A DNA stretch of 64,000 nt. It comes from Kovacikia minuta CCNUW1 (GTDB lineage Bacteria; Cyanobacteriota; Cyanobacteriia; Leptolyngbyales; Leptolyngbyaceae). A program made the translations under genes and the position numbers. The DNA lies in the NCBI RefSeq assembly GCF_020091585.1, contig NZ_CP083582.1:1798001-1862000 (forward strand). The letters run 5' to 3'. Of the stretch, positions 46,255-56,850 are shown in pieces (within the stretch, counting starts at the first letter, position 1; each line of letters starts with the position of its first letter). The notes beneath the pieces were generated by a model that worked only from the letters and a program-made list of their open reading frames with translations, made no database searches and was not told the DNA's origin.

Positions 46255-49200
46255 TTAATCATCCAAATTTGGAAAATTGGTAGGGGGAGGCGGAGGAGGC
46301 TGGGAACGGGTTGAGGAGGTTGGGTGAACTTCCTCATAACCATCTAGATCATCCGCTTTGCTCAGTTGTTCCAGGATCGCTTTTTCCTGCTCCGTAATCT
46401 CAAACGGAACCTCGGAATCTGCCCCTGCTTCACTAAACAAATCATTCAAGTCTTCATTGAAAGGGGTAATTTCCGCGTGTGTTTGATCAAATACGCTGCT
46501 TAAGTCGAAATCTGTGGAATTAGCTGGGTCTAACTCAGGAGTAATTTCCTCCACAATCAGGATTTCTTCAATACTTTTGGTTTCTCCAAAAGCATCTAAA
46601 TTGAAGTCCATTGCATCCGTTGGTTCGTCCTGAAACAATGCTTCGACCTCCGGTGCAATTTCCCCGGAGAATTCCTGGTCTAGAATTGCCGCCCATTTCG
46701 TTTCGGCGGAATGGGTAGAGTCTGGTTCAAAGAGGGCACTGGTATCTAGGGCAGCAGTTTCAAACGTGGTTCCATCCCCGCCGGAATCGAGTTTAACTTC
46801 AGTTAACGGAGTCTCTGGTTCTGCATCAAATAGAACATTGATGTCCAGAGAAGAAGCTTCAGCTTCAGTTTCTTGGGATACAGGATCAAATTTGACCTCA
46901 GGCAGCGGAGACGCTTGCTCTAGCTCAGACAGAACATTGGTATCGAGGGAAGCAGCCTCAGAATCGATTGCATTAGCGGTAGGGTCAGCTTGAGCTTCGT
47001 CCAGCAAAAATTCAGGTTCTTGCTCAAAGAGGTCATTGGTGTCCAAGGAAAAGACTTCGAACGGAATTTCCTCCCCTTCAGACCCAAATTTGACCTCAGC
47101 CAGCGGAGTCTCTGGTTCTGTCCCAAACAGCTCATCGATCTCCAGGGAAGTGGCTTCCAGGGTAGCCTCACCAACTTCAGACTCAAGGTTGACCTCAGCC
47201 AACGAAGTTTCTGGTTCTGCTTCAAACAAACCTGTGGTATCCAGGGAAGTGGCTTCGGAATCAGTTTCATTGCTGCCCAAATCCAATTCGGCGTCAGTCA
47301 ATGAAAGTTCGGGTTCTTGCTCAAAGAGGTCATTGGTGTCCAGAGAAAAGACTTCGAACGGGATTTCCTCCCCTTCAGACTCAAATTTGACCTCAGCCAG
47401 AGGAGTCTCTGGTTCTGCCTCAAACAGCTCATCGATCTCCAGGGAAGTGGCTTCCAGGGTAGCCTCACCAACTTCAGACTCAAGGTTGACCTCAGCCAAC
47501 GAAGTTTCTGGTTCTGCTTCAAACAAACCTGTGGTATCCAGGGAAGCGACTTCGGAATCAGTTTCATTGCTGCCCAAATCCAATTCGGATTCAGTCAATG
47601 AAAGTTCGGGTTCTTGCTCAAAGAGGTCATTGGTGTCCAGAGAAGAGACTTCGAATGGGATTTCCTCCCCTTCAGACTCAAATTTGACCTCAGCCAGTGG
47701 AGTCTCTGGTTCTGCCTCAAACAGCTCATCGATCTCCAGGGAAGTGGCTTCCAGGGTAGCCTCACCAACTTCAGACTCAAGGTTGACCTCAGCCAACGAA
47801 GTTTCTGGTTCTGCTTCAAACAAAGCGTTGGCATCCAGGGAAGTGGCTTCAGAATCAGTTTCATTGCTGCCCAAATCCAATTCGGATTCAGTCAATGAAA
47901 GTTCGGGTTCTTGCTCAAAGAGGTCGTTGGTGTCCAGAGAAAAGACTTCGAACGGGATTTCCTCCCCTTCAGACTCAAATTTGACCTCAGGCCAGTGGAG
48001 TTTCTGGTTCTGCCTCAAACAGCTCATCGATCTCCAGGGAAGTGGCTTCCAGGGTAGCCTCACCAACTTCAGACTCAAGGTTGACCTCAGCCAACGAAGT
48101 TTCTGGTTCTGCTTCAAACAAACCTGTGGTATCCAGGGAAGCGACTTCGGAATCAGTTTCATTGCTGCCCAAATCCAATTCGGCGTCAGTCAATGAAAGT
48201 TCGGGTTCTTGCTCAAAGAGGTCGTTGGTGTCCAGAGAAGAGACTTCGAACGGGATTTCCTCCCCTTCAGACTCAAATTTGACCTCAGCCAGCGGAGTCT
48301 CTGGTTCTGCCTCAAACAGCTCATCGATTTCCAGGGAAGTGGCTTCAGAATCAGTTTCATTGCTGCCCGAATCAAATTCGGCTTCAGCTTCAGTCAATGA
48401 AAGTTCGGGTTCTTGCTCGAAGAGTTCTTGCTCAAAGAGGTCATTGGTGTCTAAGGAGGAGACTTCAAAGGTGCTATCTCCAGGCACATCTTCAAATCCA
48501 AAATCGGCTGGAATTTCTGGTTCGTCTGGAAAGTTAAGTGTTTGGGAAGCGCTTTCAGGTGACGGGGACAATTCTTCGCTACCGGGTACTGTGAGTTCAG
48601 TGAGCGCATCCTCTACTTCCATCAGGTCAGTCAATTCGCTATCTGTAACCGAATTGCCAGCAGTGTTACTGTCGATCGCTTCAGTTTCGTCAATTTGTTC
48701 TGAAAACAACTCCTCAGGCACGAGGAGGGGAACGTCCACAATAATCTCCTCGGTCATTTCTGCAAATAGACCCTCAGGGCTTTCTGCCGCAGACACTTCT
48801 ACTGAGGAAATTTCTGTGATCAGGGATGCTTCGCTGAAAAGTATGGTTTCCGCAGAAGGTCCGCCATCGCTTACTTCAGGAACCGCTTCAAATAAGGTTT
48901 CAGGTTCCTCTGCCAAAGGAGTGTTGTCATCGCCAACAAAACTGCTATTAAGTTCCGCTAATGGCAGGTCTGTAAATAGCAGCTCAGGTTCCACTGGGGA
49001 ACTGGCCTCATGAGAAAATAAGGCTTCAGAGAGTGGCTCTGAACTGGGGGCTGCGATCGTTTCAGCCGTGGGAACCTCAGACGTATCTACAAATGGGATC
49101 GCCTCATCCGGCACCGAATCGGTTGGGATTAACCACCCATCGGTTGGTTCTGCAATCACTTCTACCACCTTCTCTGCGCCAAAAGCAGGCGAAGCATGCG

Positions 49201-50200
49201 GGGGAAGAGTAATCTCACCCATGTCCGCCAATGTTTCTGGAGGGTCAACTATTTTAGATTTGATGGATTCGGGTTGGCGGATCGGTTCACTACTTCGAAA
49301 CTGTTTTCTGACATAGGTTGGTTTGGGTTCGGGTGGTTTGAACAATCCTTTCCAGGCATTCGTGATGCCAGAAAAAATCCCGCCTGTCTTTCCTGTCAAA
49401 TTTGCGATCGCATCATTTGATGCTCCCTGCTTCACCTCGGAAACCGTTTGTTTCACTTCGGTTTCGGCTTGCGGAATTGCTGCTTCAACAGTCTCTACAA
49501 CTGCTTCCGTCAGATCCGGAGCCTTTTCAGCGATGACCTCAAAAGATTTTGACTTATTTTCAAATACGGCAGTTTCAGCCAACCGCTCTTGAGGAGGGTT
49601 GTCCTCTGGCAATGAAATTTCCTCAACGACAGGGATAGTCTCCTCAACCCCCGTCTCCTCAAACTCCGTCTCAACGGCTGTGTCCAATAGTGCTTCCCGG
49701 CGAGCTGAGGCAAAATCAGCAGGAGTCAACGGGACATAGGGTTCATCCACAGGAACCCCGGCAGGCTTTTCTTGAGATTTAGTGACTGTTGTTGCCAACC
49801 CCTGGGCCTGGGTTTTTAGCTTTTCAAACAAAGGAGCAGCTTGTTCCGTTAGCCTGGTAAACGTTTCAGGTTTGGATAAATTTGCAAATGTTTCTCTCAG
49901 TTCTTCAAAATTGGGGATCGCTGTTTGTTGATCAGCAGGAGCCGTCTGACGGCGCAGAAAAAAGGTCTGCCAACCTAACCATCCCAGAAGCGCAACGCTT
50001 GCTGTTTGCCCCAGCAACACCCCTCCAGTAATCCGTCCAGCGCAAACCCACAAAACCAATGCGTAGAACAGCCCAATTCCGCTCCAGATAAAATCATTTT
50101 TACGATGAACTTCTGGGAAGAAAAAGGCAGCTACATAAAGGGCAAAACTGCCCAAACCAACCACCAGTGCCAGGATGTATGCCAGCATGTGCCGCTCCAT
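46255..50200 (-). CDS. ycf66: Giant Ycf66 family protein with acidic repeat tail (frameshifted)
   Basis: About 1314 residues after removing one G of GG at 47990-47991, where every other repeat copy reads CTCAGCCAG and this one CTCAGGCCAG. The first 85 residues are the Ycf66 domain: MLAYILALVVGLGSFALYVA, FFFPEVHRKNDFIWSGIG and three hydrophobic helices. Ycf66 is found in cyanobacteria and some plastids; its function is unclear. Ordinary members are far shorter (about 100 to 300 residues). Here a 600-residue acidic, Ser/Pro/Glu-rich region follows, then about 17 units of a 33-residue repeat (46720-48460). The tail ends in Pro-rich residues. Start at 50200 or 50188 (MLAYILA). The tail is very acidic and probably cytoplasmic. 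Confidence 0.8.
46720..48460 (-). repeat. Hierarchical 33/99-residue repeat array in ycf66
   Basis: At DNA level nearly identical 297-bp blocks follow each other (the CAGAACCAGAGACTCC site recurs at about 47100, 47396, 47694, 47992 and 48288). Each block codes for three related 33-residue units beginning SLDTNDLFEQEPE, SLDTTGLFEAEPE and SLEIDELFEAEPE. Copies in the middle are almost identical, those at the 3' end are diverged, as expected from recent unequal exchange inside an older array. Confidence 0.9.
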
Positions 50201-50550
50201 GAATGCCTGAGAACTACCTATAACTCTACTCCGCCAGAGAACGATGAGTTTTAAGTTTTGAGTGGATATATTAAGAAACTCAAACCTCGTCTTTAACTCC
50301 TGGCTCTCTCTAATCTGCCCTCGATTTTCTATTTGCTATCAGGGGGAGGGGAAGGGGATTCTTTGCTCGTTCCCGTTGCTTTGACAGGTAACACCCACCA
50401 GCCCCAACGGCAAAACTTTAGGATATGATTCGGATTACCAGGTCACATACGCCACAGCTTAATCTTATTTTCCAGGCGAACTTAAGGAGATCGGGCTACC
50501 CTGAAGGGAAAGAAGACAGCCCGGCACTTGCAGAGTTCTCAGGAAATCCT
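50201..50550. other. Intergenic region between ycf66 and gnd
   Basis: 350 bp between divergent genes, with a TTTTAAGTTTTGAG heptamer pair near 50250. The frame of gnd is open through much of it (from 50425) but this part has no family similarity. Promoters of both genes must lie here; no motif was assigned. Confidence 0.45.
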
Positions 50551-51996
50551 ATGGCACAAAGCTTTGGTGTGATTGGTCTTGCTGTAATGGGGGAAAACCT
50601 GGCGCTTAACGTTGAGCGAAACGGGTTCCCTATTGCGGTCTACAACCGCAGTCGTGAGAAAACCGATACCTTTATGGCAACACGGGCAACCGGAAAAAAT
50701 GTCGTCGCCGCCTACACCCTGGAGGAATTTGTTGCGGCTTTGGAGCGTCCCCGTAAGATTTTGATTATGGTGAAAGCGGGTGCTCCGGTTGATGCGACAA
50801 TTCAGCAACTTAAACCCCTTCTGGATGAAGGGGATATTTTGATTGACGGTGGAAACTCCTTATTTAAGGACACCGCCCGTCGTGCAGAAGAACTGGAGTC
50901 TGCCAAGTTTACCTTCATTGGGATGGGGGTGAGCGGTGGAGAAGAAGGGGCGCTCAATGGTCCCAGTCTGATGCCCGGTGGAACCAAGCAGGCCTATGAC
51001 TTTCTGGAGCCGATTTTGACGAAGATTGCGGCTCAGGTAGATGATGGTCCCTGTGTTACGTATATTGGTCCGGGTGGCGCTGGGCACTACGTCAAGATGG
51101 TGCATAACGGCATTGAATACGGTGATATGCAATTGATTGCAGAAGCCTATGACCTGCTTAAGAACGTACTCGGGTTGAATGCGCAGCAGTTGCATGAGGT
51201 GTTTGCCGAGTGGAACACTACGGACGAACTCAATTCCTATTTGATCGAAATTACGGCAGATGTGTTCAAGGTGTCCGATCCCGATAGCGGGTTGCCGCTT
51301 GTGGATGTAATCAAAGATGCTGCTGGGCAGAAGGGCACTGGGCGCTGGACTGTGGACGATGCCCTGGAAATTGGGGTGGCAATTCCGACGATTATTGCAG
51401 CGGTGACTGCTCGCATCATGTCTTCTTATAAACAGGAGCGGGTGGAAGCGGCGAAACAGATAACCGGTCCCAGCGCAACTTTTGATGGGGATGTGAAAGC
51501 GTTTATCCCCAAGATTCGGGATGCTTTGTATTGCTCAAAAATGTGTTCCTACGCTCAAGGAATGGCATTGTTGAGTAAGGCATCGGAATTGTACGGCTAT
51601 GACCTTAACCTGGGTGAATGTGCCCGGATCTGGAAAGGGGGGTGTATCATCCGGGCAGGCTTCCTGAACAAAATTAAGCATGCGTTTGATGAAAATCCTG
51701 GTTTGCCAAATCTGCTGCTGGCACCAGAGTTTAAACAAACCATTCTGGATCGACAGGCAGCCTGGCGAGAGGTGGTGGCGACGGCAGCACAACTGGGGAT
51801 TCCGGTTCCAGCCTTTAGTGCATCGTTGGATTATTTTGACAGCTACCGCCGCGATCGGTTGCCTCAAAACCTGACCCAGGCACAGCGTGATTACTTCGGT
51901 GCCCATACCTACGAGCGCACGGATAAACCTGGTACTTTCCATACGGATTGGATTCATACCGTAGATCAGGAACCCGAAGCGGTTTTAGCAAAATGA
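50551..51996 (+). CDS. gnd: 6-phosphogluconate dehydrogenase (decarboxylating)
   Basis: A 481-residue enzyme of the oxidative pentose phosphate pathway converting 6-phosphogluconate and NADP+ to ribulose 5-phosphate, CO2 and NADPH; in cyanobacteria this is the main NADPH source in the dark. The N-terminal NADP domain begins [18 protein letters not shown]; the signature [21 protein letters not shown] and substrate-site [20 protein letters not shown] are intact, with Lys and His in the active site. The length is standard. The start at 50551 follows AGGA and matches the family; the frame is open upstream to 50425 without similarity. Single gene. Confidence 0.97.
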   Translation: MAQSFGVIGLAVMGENLALNVERNGFPIAVYNRSREKTDTFMATRATGKNVVAAYTLEEFVAALERPRKILIMVKAGAPVDATIQQLKPLLDEGDILIDGGNSLFKDTARRAEELESAKFTFIGMGVSGGEEGALNGPSLMPGGTKQAYDFLEPILTKIAAQVDDGPCVTYIGPGGAGHYVKMVHNGIEYGDMQLIAEAYDLLKNVLGLNAQQLHEVFAEWNTTDELNSYLIEITADVFKVSDPDSGLPLVDVIKDAAGQKGTGRWTVDDALEIGVAIPTIIAAVTARIMSSYKQERVEAAKQITGPSATFDGDVKAFIPKIRDALYCSKMCSYAQGMALLSKASELYGYDLNLGECARIWKGGCIIRAGFLNKIKHAFDENPGLPNLLLAPEFKQTILDRQAAWREVVATAAQLGIPVPAFSASLDYFDSYRRDRLPQNLTQAQRDYFGAHTYERTDKPGTFHTDWIHTVDQEPEAVLAK

Positions 51997-52206
51997 AGGA
52001 GCGAACCTTGGGGATTAGAATAGGGCAATAGGTAAGGGGAGTTATGAGTTATGAGTTTTAAGTTTTGAATGATGAATTAAATTCTGACTTCTGACTTCTG
52101 GCTCCTGCCTCCTCTTCCTAATGCCCATGACCTTTTCTGAGTTGCAGGAACTTTAGTCAGGAAGGGAGCGTCCAAGGAGGAAGAATGTTTTAGAGCAGTT
52201 TCCTCC

Positions 52207-52866
52207 ATGAATCATTCTCTTCCTGTATCCTGGTCAACGGTCAAGGCGATCGTTCCCCAAGTGCCAGTGCAAGCTGAAAAACTCTCAAATTACGATCTAG
52301 TGTTGCGGTGTCAGGTTGGGCATCGTCCAGAGAAAGCTGCTTTCACAGAGCTGCTCCGACGTTACCAGTCCCATGTTGAGAAGGTTCTTTACCATCTTGC
52401 GCCTGACTGGTCCGATCGGGCAGACCTGGTGCAGGAGGTCTGGATTCGAGTCTATCGAAACATCCGCCGCCTGAATGAACCTGAAAAGTTTCGGGGTTGG
52501 TTGAGCCGAATTGCTACGAACCTGTTTTACGATGAGTTGCGCAAGCGCAAGCGTAACTCCCAGCCACTTTCCCTGGATGCCCCCCTGGCGGTGGATGATG
52601 GTGAAATGGATTGGGAGATCGCAGCGGCGACTCCGGGACCTGATGAGAATTTAACCACACGGGAATTCTATGATCAGCTGCGGGAAGCCATTGCCGATCT
52701 GCCAGAGGCGTTTCGAACCACAATTGTTCTGCGCGAAATTCAGGGAATGGCTTACGAGGAAATTGCTGAGATCACGGGGGTTTCCCTGGGAACAGTGAAA
52801 TCCAGGATTGCCAGGGCAAGGCTTCGGCTCCAGTCTCAGTTACAGACCTATCTGGATGGGAACTGA
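52207..52866 (+). CDS. sigG: ECF sigma factor, SigG-like
   Basis: A 219-residue group 3 (ECF) sigma factor. Region 2: ELLRRYQSHVEKVLYHLAPD, ADLVQEVWIRVYRNIRRLNE and FRGWLSRIATNLFYDELRKR; region 4: LPEAFRTTIVLREIQGMAYE and EIAEITGVSLGTVKSRIARA. It is followed 73 nt downstream by an anti-sigma gene. This pair and the sequence pattern recall SigG and its anti-sigma partner in Synechocystis (slr1545/slr1546), essential for envelope homeostasis. ATG at 52207 is preceded by GAAGG-like sequence. Confidence 0.82.
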   Translation: MNHSLPVSWSTVKAIVPQVPVQAEKLSNYDLVLRCQVGHRPEKAAFTELLRRYQSHVEKVLYHLAPDWSDRADLVQEVWIRVYRNIRRLNEPEKFRGWLSRIATNLFYDELRKRKRNSQPLSLDAPLAVDDGEMDWEIAAATPGPDENLTTREFYDQLREAIADLPEAFRTTIVLREIQGMAYEEIAEITGVSLGTVKSRIARARLRLQSQLQTYLDGN

Positions 52867-52939
52867 GGTAGAGACTGCCAGCTAATTCTGGTTTAGAATT
52901 CAAGTTGACAGTTCCTTCCTGGAAGTTGCGATACGATGA

Positions 52940-53623
52940 ATGGCTGCTTTCCTGAATGGTTTTTTGTCACGAAATGATTCGCGTTTTCTAACTTCTGTCC
53001 CAGGTGCACTCCGTCTACACGAAAGTGATGCTGAAATGACTTACGACTTTGACTCCCACAACGATAATCTTGAACCTACTCCGGCAAACCAACCGTCGCC
53101 CTTGTCGGCATCTTTAGGTACGATTCAGCGCGATCGCTTTGAGTTGCTGAGTGCTTACCTGGACGGTGAGGTGACGGCAGCGGAACGCAAACAGGTAGAG
53201 GAATGGTTGGCGAACGATCCGACTGTTCAACAACTCCATACTCGCCTGCTCAAGCTGCGGCACGCTTTCCAAACGATTCCCACCCCCTCTCCCCAACAGT
53301 CTGCCCAGGAAACTGTGGATCAGGTATTTGCACGGGTAGAGCGGAAATCGAGACTGTCTTTGATTTGGGGCGGGGCGGCACTTGCGGCATTGTTTGTCGG
53401 TGTGCTGGCAACCCTGTCTATGGGCGATCGTTCCTTCGCTCCCCAAATTGCCAGCTCTCCTGAACAAATCGAGTCCCCTCAGACAGGCACCACTTCTGAA
53501 ACGCTTTTGGTCGCGCTCGATCGGCCTCTGGTTGCAATTCCAAAAGCTCCTGTGGCTCAACCGGCTGCATCTGATAGAAACTCCTCCGAATTTGCTCCTA
53601 ACGTGGAATCGACGGTTCGATAG
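52940..53623 (+). CDS. Membrane anti-sigma factor partner of SigG
   Basis: Up to 227 residues. A likely start is the ATG at 53036 (MTYDFDSHNDN), giving 195; the frame runs back to 52940. The cytoplasmic domain contains RFELLSAYLDGEVTAAERKQ and VEEWLANDP, typical of anti-sigma factors with a short helical bundle (zinc finger His/Cys residues are not seen). One transmembrane helix is at about residues 135-155 (GGAALAALFVGVLATLS); the C-terminus outside is short and Pro/Ser-rich. It should hold the sigma factor encoded just upstream at the membrane until released. Confidence 0.75.
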   Translation: MAAFLNGFLSRNDSRFLTSVPGALRLHESDAEMTYDFDSHNDNLEPTPANQPSPLSASLGTIQRDRFELLSAYLDGEVTAAERKQVEEWLANDPTVQQLHTRLLKLRHAFQTIPTPSPQQSAQETVDQVFARVERKSRLSLIWGGAALAALFVGVLATLSMGDRSFAPQIASSPEQIESPQTGTTSETLLVALDRPLVAIPKAPVAQPAASDRNSSEFAPNVESTVR

Positions 53624-53668
53624 AAACGCGCAGAGCGCCCCTCAATAGTTGCAAATAAGGCTTACCCG

Positions 53669-53719
53669 TTCAGCGGTTAGCTATCGGCTTTTTCTAACGC
53701 CTGATAGCTGACCGCTGAA
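53669..53719 (+). terminator. Long hairpin after the sigma/anti-sigma operon
   Basis: Arms TTCAGCGGTTAGCTATC and GATAGCTGACCGCTGAA (one mismatch) enclose GGCTTTTTCTAACGCCT. It starts 46 nt after the anti-sigma stop. It may terminate the operon, though it is also like dispersed repeats of this genome. Confidence 0.5.
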
Positions 53720-53821
53720 TGCTGTTAGCTAACTCTGACCAACCTGCCCTTAGAGGATGTTTGAAAGGTATGGACTGTAAGATGTAACACTCAGAGATCC
53801 CCCCTAACCCCCTTTAAAAAG

Positions 53822-55307
53822 GCTACCGTGTACACACAAATCGAGCCTAGACTAAGGTAGCTCCTCAAAACTCTCATTGATTATGGATAACCCCATTCTC
53901 ATTCATGCAGCACAAATCAAAGGAACTGCATTTGGTGACCCTCGTTTAGTCAAAAGGGGGCGGCACTGTATGAAGCAATGTTTCAGCACCAATCGGTAAA
54001 CATTCGCCAAATCAGCCAAAATCGAGCTGAACAGATTGGCTACTATCGTTTCTTGGAGAATGAAAACGTGACGATATCCGAGTTAGTGCGGAGTGTTGCT
54101 GACCAGTGCCAGGCGCAGGTGGAAGGATTGCATGTGTTATCGATTAGTGATAGCAGTGAGGTTAACTTGCAGTCCCATGCAGGGCGGTTAAAGCCGCAAG
54201 GACTTGGGGTCGTTGGCAACGACCGAGATGTTGGGTTTTTCATTCATCCAACCCTGGTGCTGAATGCCGAGACTGGCTTTCCATTAGGGTTAAGTACCAT
54301 TCATTTGTGGAGTCGTGACATCGACCATAGCGATAAACATCAACGCGACTATCAACACCTGCCGATTGAGGAAAAGGAATCCTACAAATGGCTGCGATCG
54401 GCTGAAGGCAGCAACCGATGTTTGAGGGCTGGAGGAGCGAGGTTAATCACTCATATCGGCGACCGTGAAAGCGACCTGTATGAAGAATGGGCGACGGTTC
54501 CAGACGCTCAAACCCATTTATTAATCAGGGTGTGTCAAAATCGTCGTCTGTGGCATCAGTCGTTATCGCTCTATGACTACCTGACGATTCAACCCGTTCA
54601 GGGAAGTTACACCGTGCAAGTGGTAGAAGATCCCCGTCGAGGGCAAACTGCACGAGAGGCATTGCTAGTTGTGCGTGTGGCGAAGGTTGAGATCCGGCGA
54701 CCCGACAACCTCAACGCTCACGACTATCCTCCCAGTGTGGGTCTCTACGCCGTAGAGGCACAGGAAGTCAACCCACCCCCTGGACAACAACCGATTCATT
54801 GGCGACTGTTGACCACTCATGAAGTCGTTTGCTTAGAACAGGCACTCCAAGTCATTCAGTGGTACTGCTGGCGCTGGCGGATTGAACAACTGTTTGCCAC
54901 CCTCAAACAGGCCGGACTCAATCTCGAAGCGACGCAACTGGAATCGGTAGATGCCATTCAACGCTTGACTGTGCTGGCGCTGTCGATTGCCGTGCGAGTC
55001 CTACAACTGGTGGAAGGGCGAGATAACCCTGAGTTATCTGCCTCTGTTGCCTTTAGCGATGAACAGCAGCAATGCCTCACTCAGCTAGAACCGACGTTGC
55101 AAGGACACACTCAAAAACAGCAGAATCCTCATCCTCCCAGTTCTTTAGCTTGGGCAACCTGGTTAATTGCTCGCTTAGGAGGATGGTCGGGTTATCGCTC
55201 CCAACGTCCCCCCGGAATGCCTACTCTAATTCATGGTTTGCGGCAGTTTGAGGCAATCTTCATCGGGTGGAAACTAGCTCAAGCCCCACTTGTGTGTACA
55301 CGGTAGC
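53822..55307 (+). mobile_element. IS4 family insertion sequence, 1486 bp
   Basis: Terminal inverted repeats are perfect over 18 bp (GCTACCGTGTACACACAA at the left, complement at the right). It is flanked by a 9-bp direct repeat TTTAAAAAG (53813-53821 and 55308-55316), the expected target duplication. It carries one transposase gene, whose stop codon lies inside the right terminal repeat. It has inserted in a MITE-like repeat. Confidence 0.9.
53883..55306 (+). CDS. IS4 family DDE transposase (frameshifted)
   Basis: About 474 residues if one G is added to the G-run 53956-53960; as written, the frame from the ATG at 53883 (MDNPILIHAAQIKGTAFGD) stops early and the main frame opens at about 53960. 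With the correction LVKRG runs on to AALYEAMFQHQSVNIRQ. The DDE residues are visible: Asp in LSISDSSEVN, Asp in HIGDRESDLYEEW and Glu within the YREK motif (YCWRWRIEQLFATLK), diagnostic of IS4. A real lesion would make the element non-autonomous. Five Gs in a row is also a typical sequencing problem. Confidence 0.85.
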
Positions 55308-55521
55308 TTTAAAAAGGGGGGAAACAGGCTTAATTAAGGGGGACTTAGGGGGATCGCATCTTTCCTACCGACAGTAGGACTTTTCAAACACCCTCTTACA
55401 GAATTTTGTCAATCAAGTGGGTCCCATTCCCAATTCAAATCGGTATCAAATCTTTCCTGACTGGTCTACCAGAACGCCGTAACAGTAGGTAGTGATTTGT
55501 GTATACCAGGAAATTTGAGCT

Positions 55522-56850
55522 TTGAGCCATCGTGTTTTGATTGTCAGTCCCAAATTTCCACCGATCAATGCGGCAGACCACCAGCGAATCAGGATGTCTC
55601 TGCCGTACTTTCAGGAGTTTGGTTGGGAACCGTGGATTTTGTCTGTACATCCCACCTATGTTGAGGCGGTTGATGATCCACTCTTGAGCAAGACGGTTCC
55701 CGCCCACATCCCCGTCACCCAAATTAAGGCATTGCCAGCGCAGCTAACCCGACGGTTTGGGTTGGGAGATCTGGGTTGGCGTTGCTTGCCCTATCTTCAG
55801 CGAACAGGGAACCAACTGCTGGCAACCGGAAAGTTTGATCTGGTTTATTTTTCAACCACTGTGTTTCTAACAATGGCGCTGGCTGCCCATTGGAGGCAGC
55901 GTTTTGGTGTTCCCTATGTCTTGGATTTCCAAGATCCGTGGGTGAGTGATTATTATGCCCGATCGCCTGGGGTTCGTCCTCCCGGTGGGCAATTCAAATA
56001 TCGGTTTGCCCAGTGGGCTGCCCGCACCCAGGAACCCCAGGCGATGCGGCGAGTTAGTCAGATTATTAGTGTTTCTCCGGAGTACCCCAAAATATTGGGC
56101 GATCGCTATCCCTGGCTCCGCGACGATCAGTTTACGGTTTTGCCGTTTGGTGCGCCAGTGAAAGATTTTGAACTGTTGCCCAGCCTGAATGTGCAGCAGA
56201 CCATTTTTAATCCTGACGATGGAAAGCGTCATTGGGTTTACGTGGGGCGGGGTGGCAAGGATATGGCGCTAGCACTGCGGGCATTATTTAGCGCGATTCA
56301 GGCAGCACGACAGCGCAATCCAGCCGAGTGGGATTGGGTGCGGCTTCATTTTGTAGGTACCAGTTATGCCCCCCAAGGTCAGTCTCTCAAAACCGTGGAG
56401 CCGATCGCTGAAGAACTGGGCATTGGCGATCTGGTTGCAGAACATACCCAGCGAATTCCTTATTTTGAAGCGTTACAAACCCTGGTAGACAGTGATGCGA
56501 TTCTGCTGATTGGCTCCGATGATCCTGCCTATACCGCATCCAAACTGTACCCCTGCGTGCTGGCACAAAAACCCATTTTTGCCATTTTCCATCAGCAAAG
56601 TTCAGTGGTAGAAATTCTCAAGCACTGTCAGGCAGGGCAGGTGGTAACGTTTTCTGCTCAAACCAAACCTGAAAACCTGGTGGCAGGAATCACAGCCCAG
56701 TTGAACTGGCTACGGTCACTTCCTAAAAAGTATCAGCCAGAAACCAATTGGAACGCTTTTCAGCCCTATACAGCACGGGAAATGACCCGTCAACAATGTG
56801 CTGTTTTCGATCGTTGCCTGACAACTGGCATCAGGGAGAAATTTGCATGA
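55522..56850 (+). CDS. GT4-like glycosyltransferase of the polysaccharide locus
   Basis: A 442-residue GT-B fold glycosyltransferase. The N-terminal domain begins RVLIVSPKFPPINAADHQR, typical of GT4 enzymes that add sugars to lipid-linked repeat units; FDLVYFSTTVFLTMAL and YVLDFQDPWVSDYY follow. The C-terminal donor domain has RHWVYVGRGGKDMALALRAL and, near the end, the weak region AILLIGSDDPAYTASKLYPC in place of the E-x7-E motif. The start is a TTG at 55522 preceded by AGGAAA; no ATG gives a better N-terminus. Its TGA overlaps the ATG of the polymerase gene (ATGA at 56847-56850). Confidence 0.78.
   Translation: MSHRVLIVSPKFPPINAADHQRIRMSLPYFQEFGWEPWILSVHPTYVEAVDDPLLSKTVPAHIPVTQIKALPAQLTRRFGLGDLGWRCLPYLQRTGNQLLATGKFDLVYFSTTVFLTMALAAHWRQRFGVPYVLDFQDPWVSDYYARSPGVRPPGGQFKYRFAQWAARTQEPQAMRRVSQIISVSPEYPKILGDRYPWLRDDQFTVLPFGAPVKDFELLPSLNVQQTIFNPDDGKRHWVYVGRGGKDMALALRALFSAIQAARQRNPAEWDWVRLHFVGTSYAPQGQSLKTVEPIAEELGIGDLVAEHTQRIPYFEALQTLVDSDAILLIGSDDPAYTASKLYPCVLAQKPIFAIFHQQSSVVEILKHCQAGQVVTFSAQTKPENLVAGITAQLNWLRSLPKKYQPETNWNAFQPYTAREMTRQQCAVFDRCLTTGIREKFA

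Larger units (their letters stand above)
53750..55398. repeat. MITE-like repeat interrupted by an IS4 insertion
   Basis: Outer ends TTAGAGGATGTTTGAAAG (53750) and TTTTCAAACACCCTCTTA (55398) are inverted repeats. Inside them lie GATCCCCCCTAACCCCC on the left and GGGGGACTTAGGGGGATC on the right, again inverted, with a TTAATTAA centre. Without the IS element and one target copy, the unit is about 150 bp, non-coding and palindromic. Confidence 0.7.

Noticed and set aside
47036-49013. Long plus-strand open frames (386 and 323 residues, Ser-rich repeats) opposite ycf66
   Set aside because: They are the antisense of the acidic repeat: Glu/Leu-rich codons read backwards give Ser/Leu-rich frames without stops. 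No start signals or family likeness.
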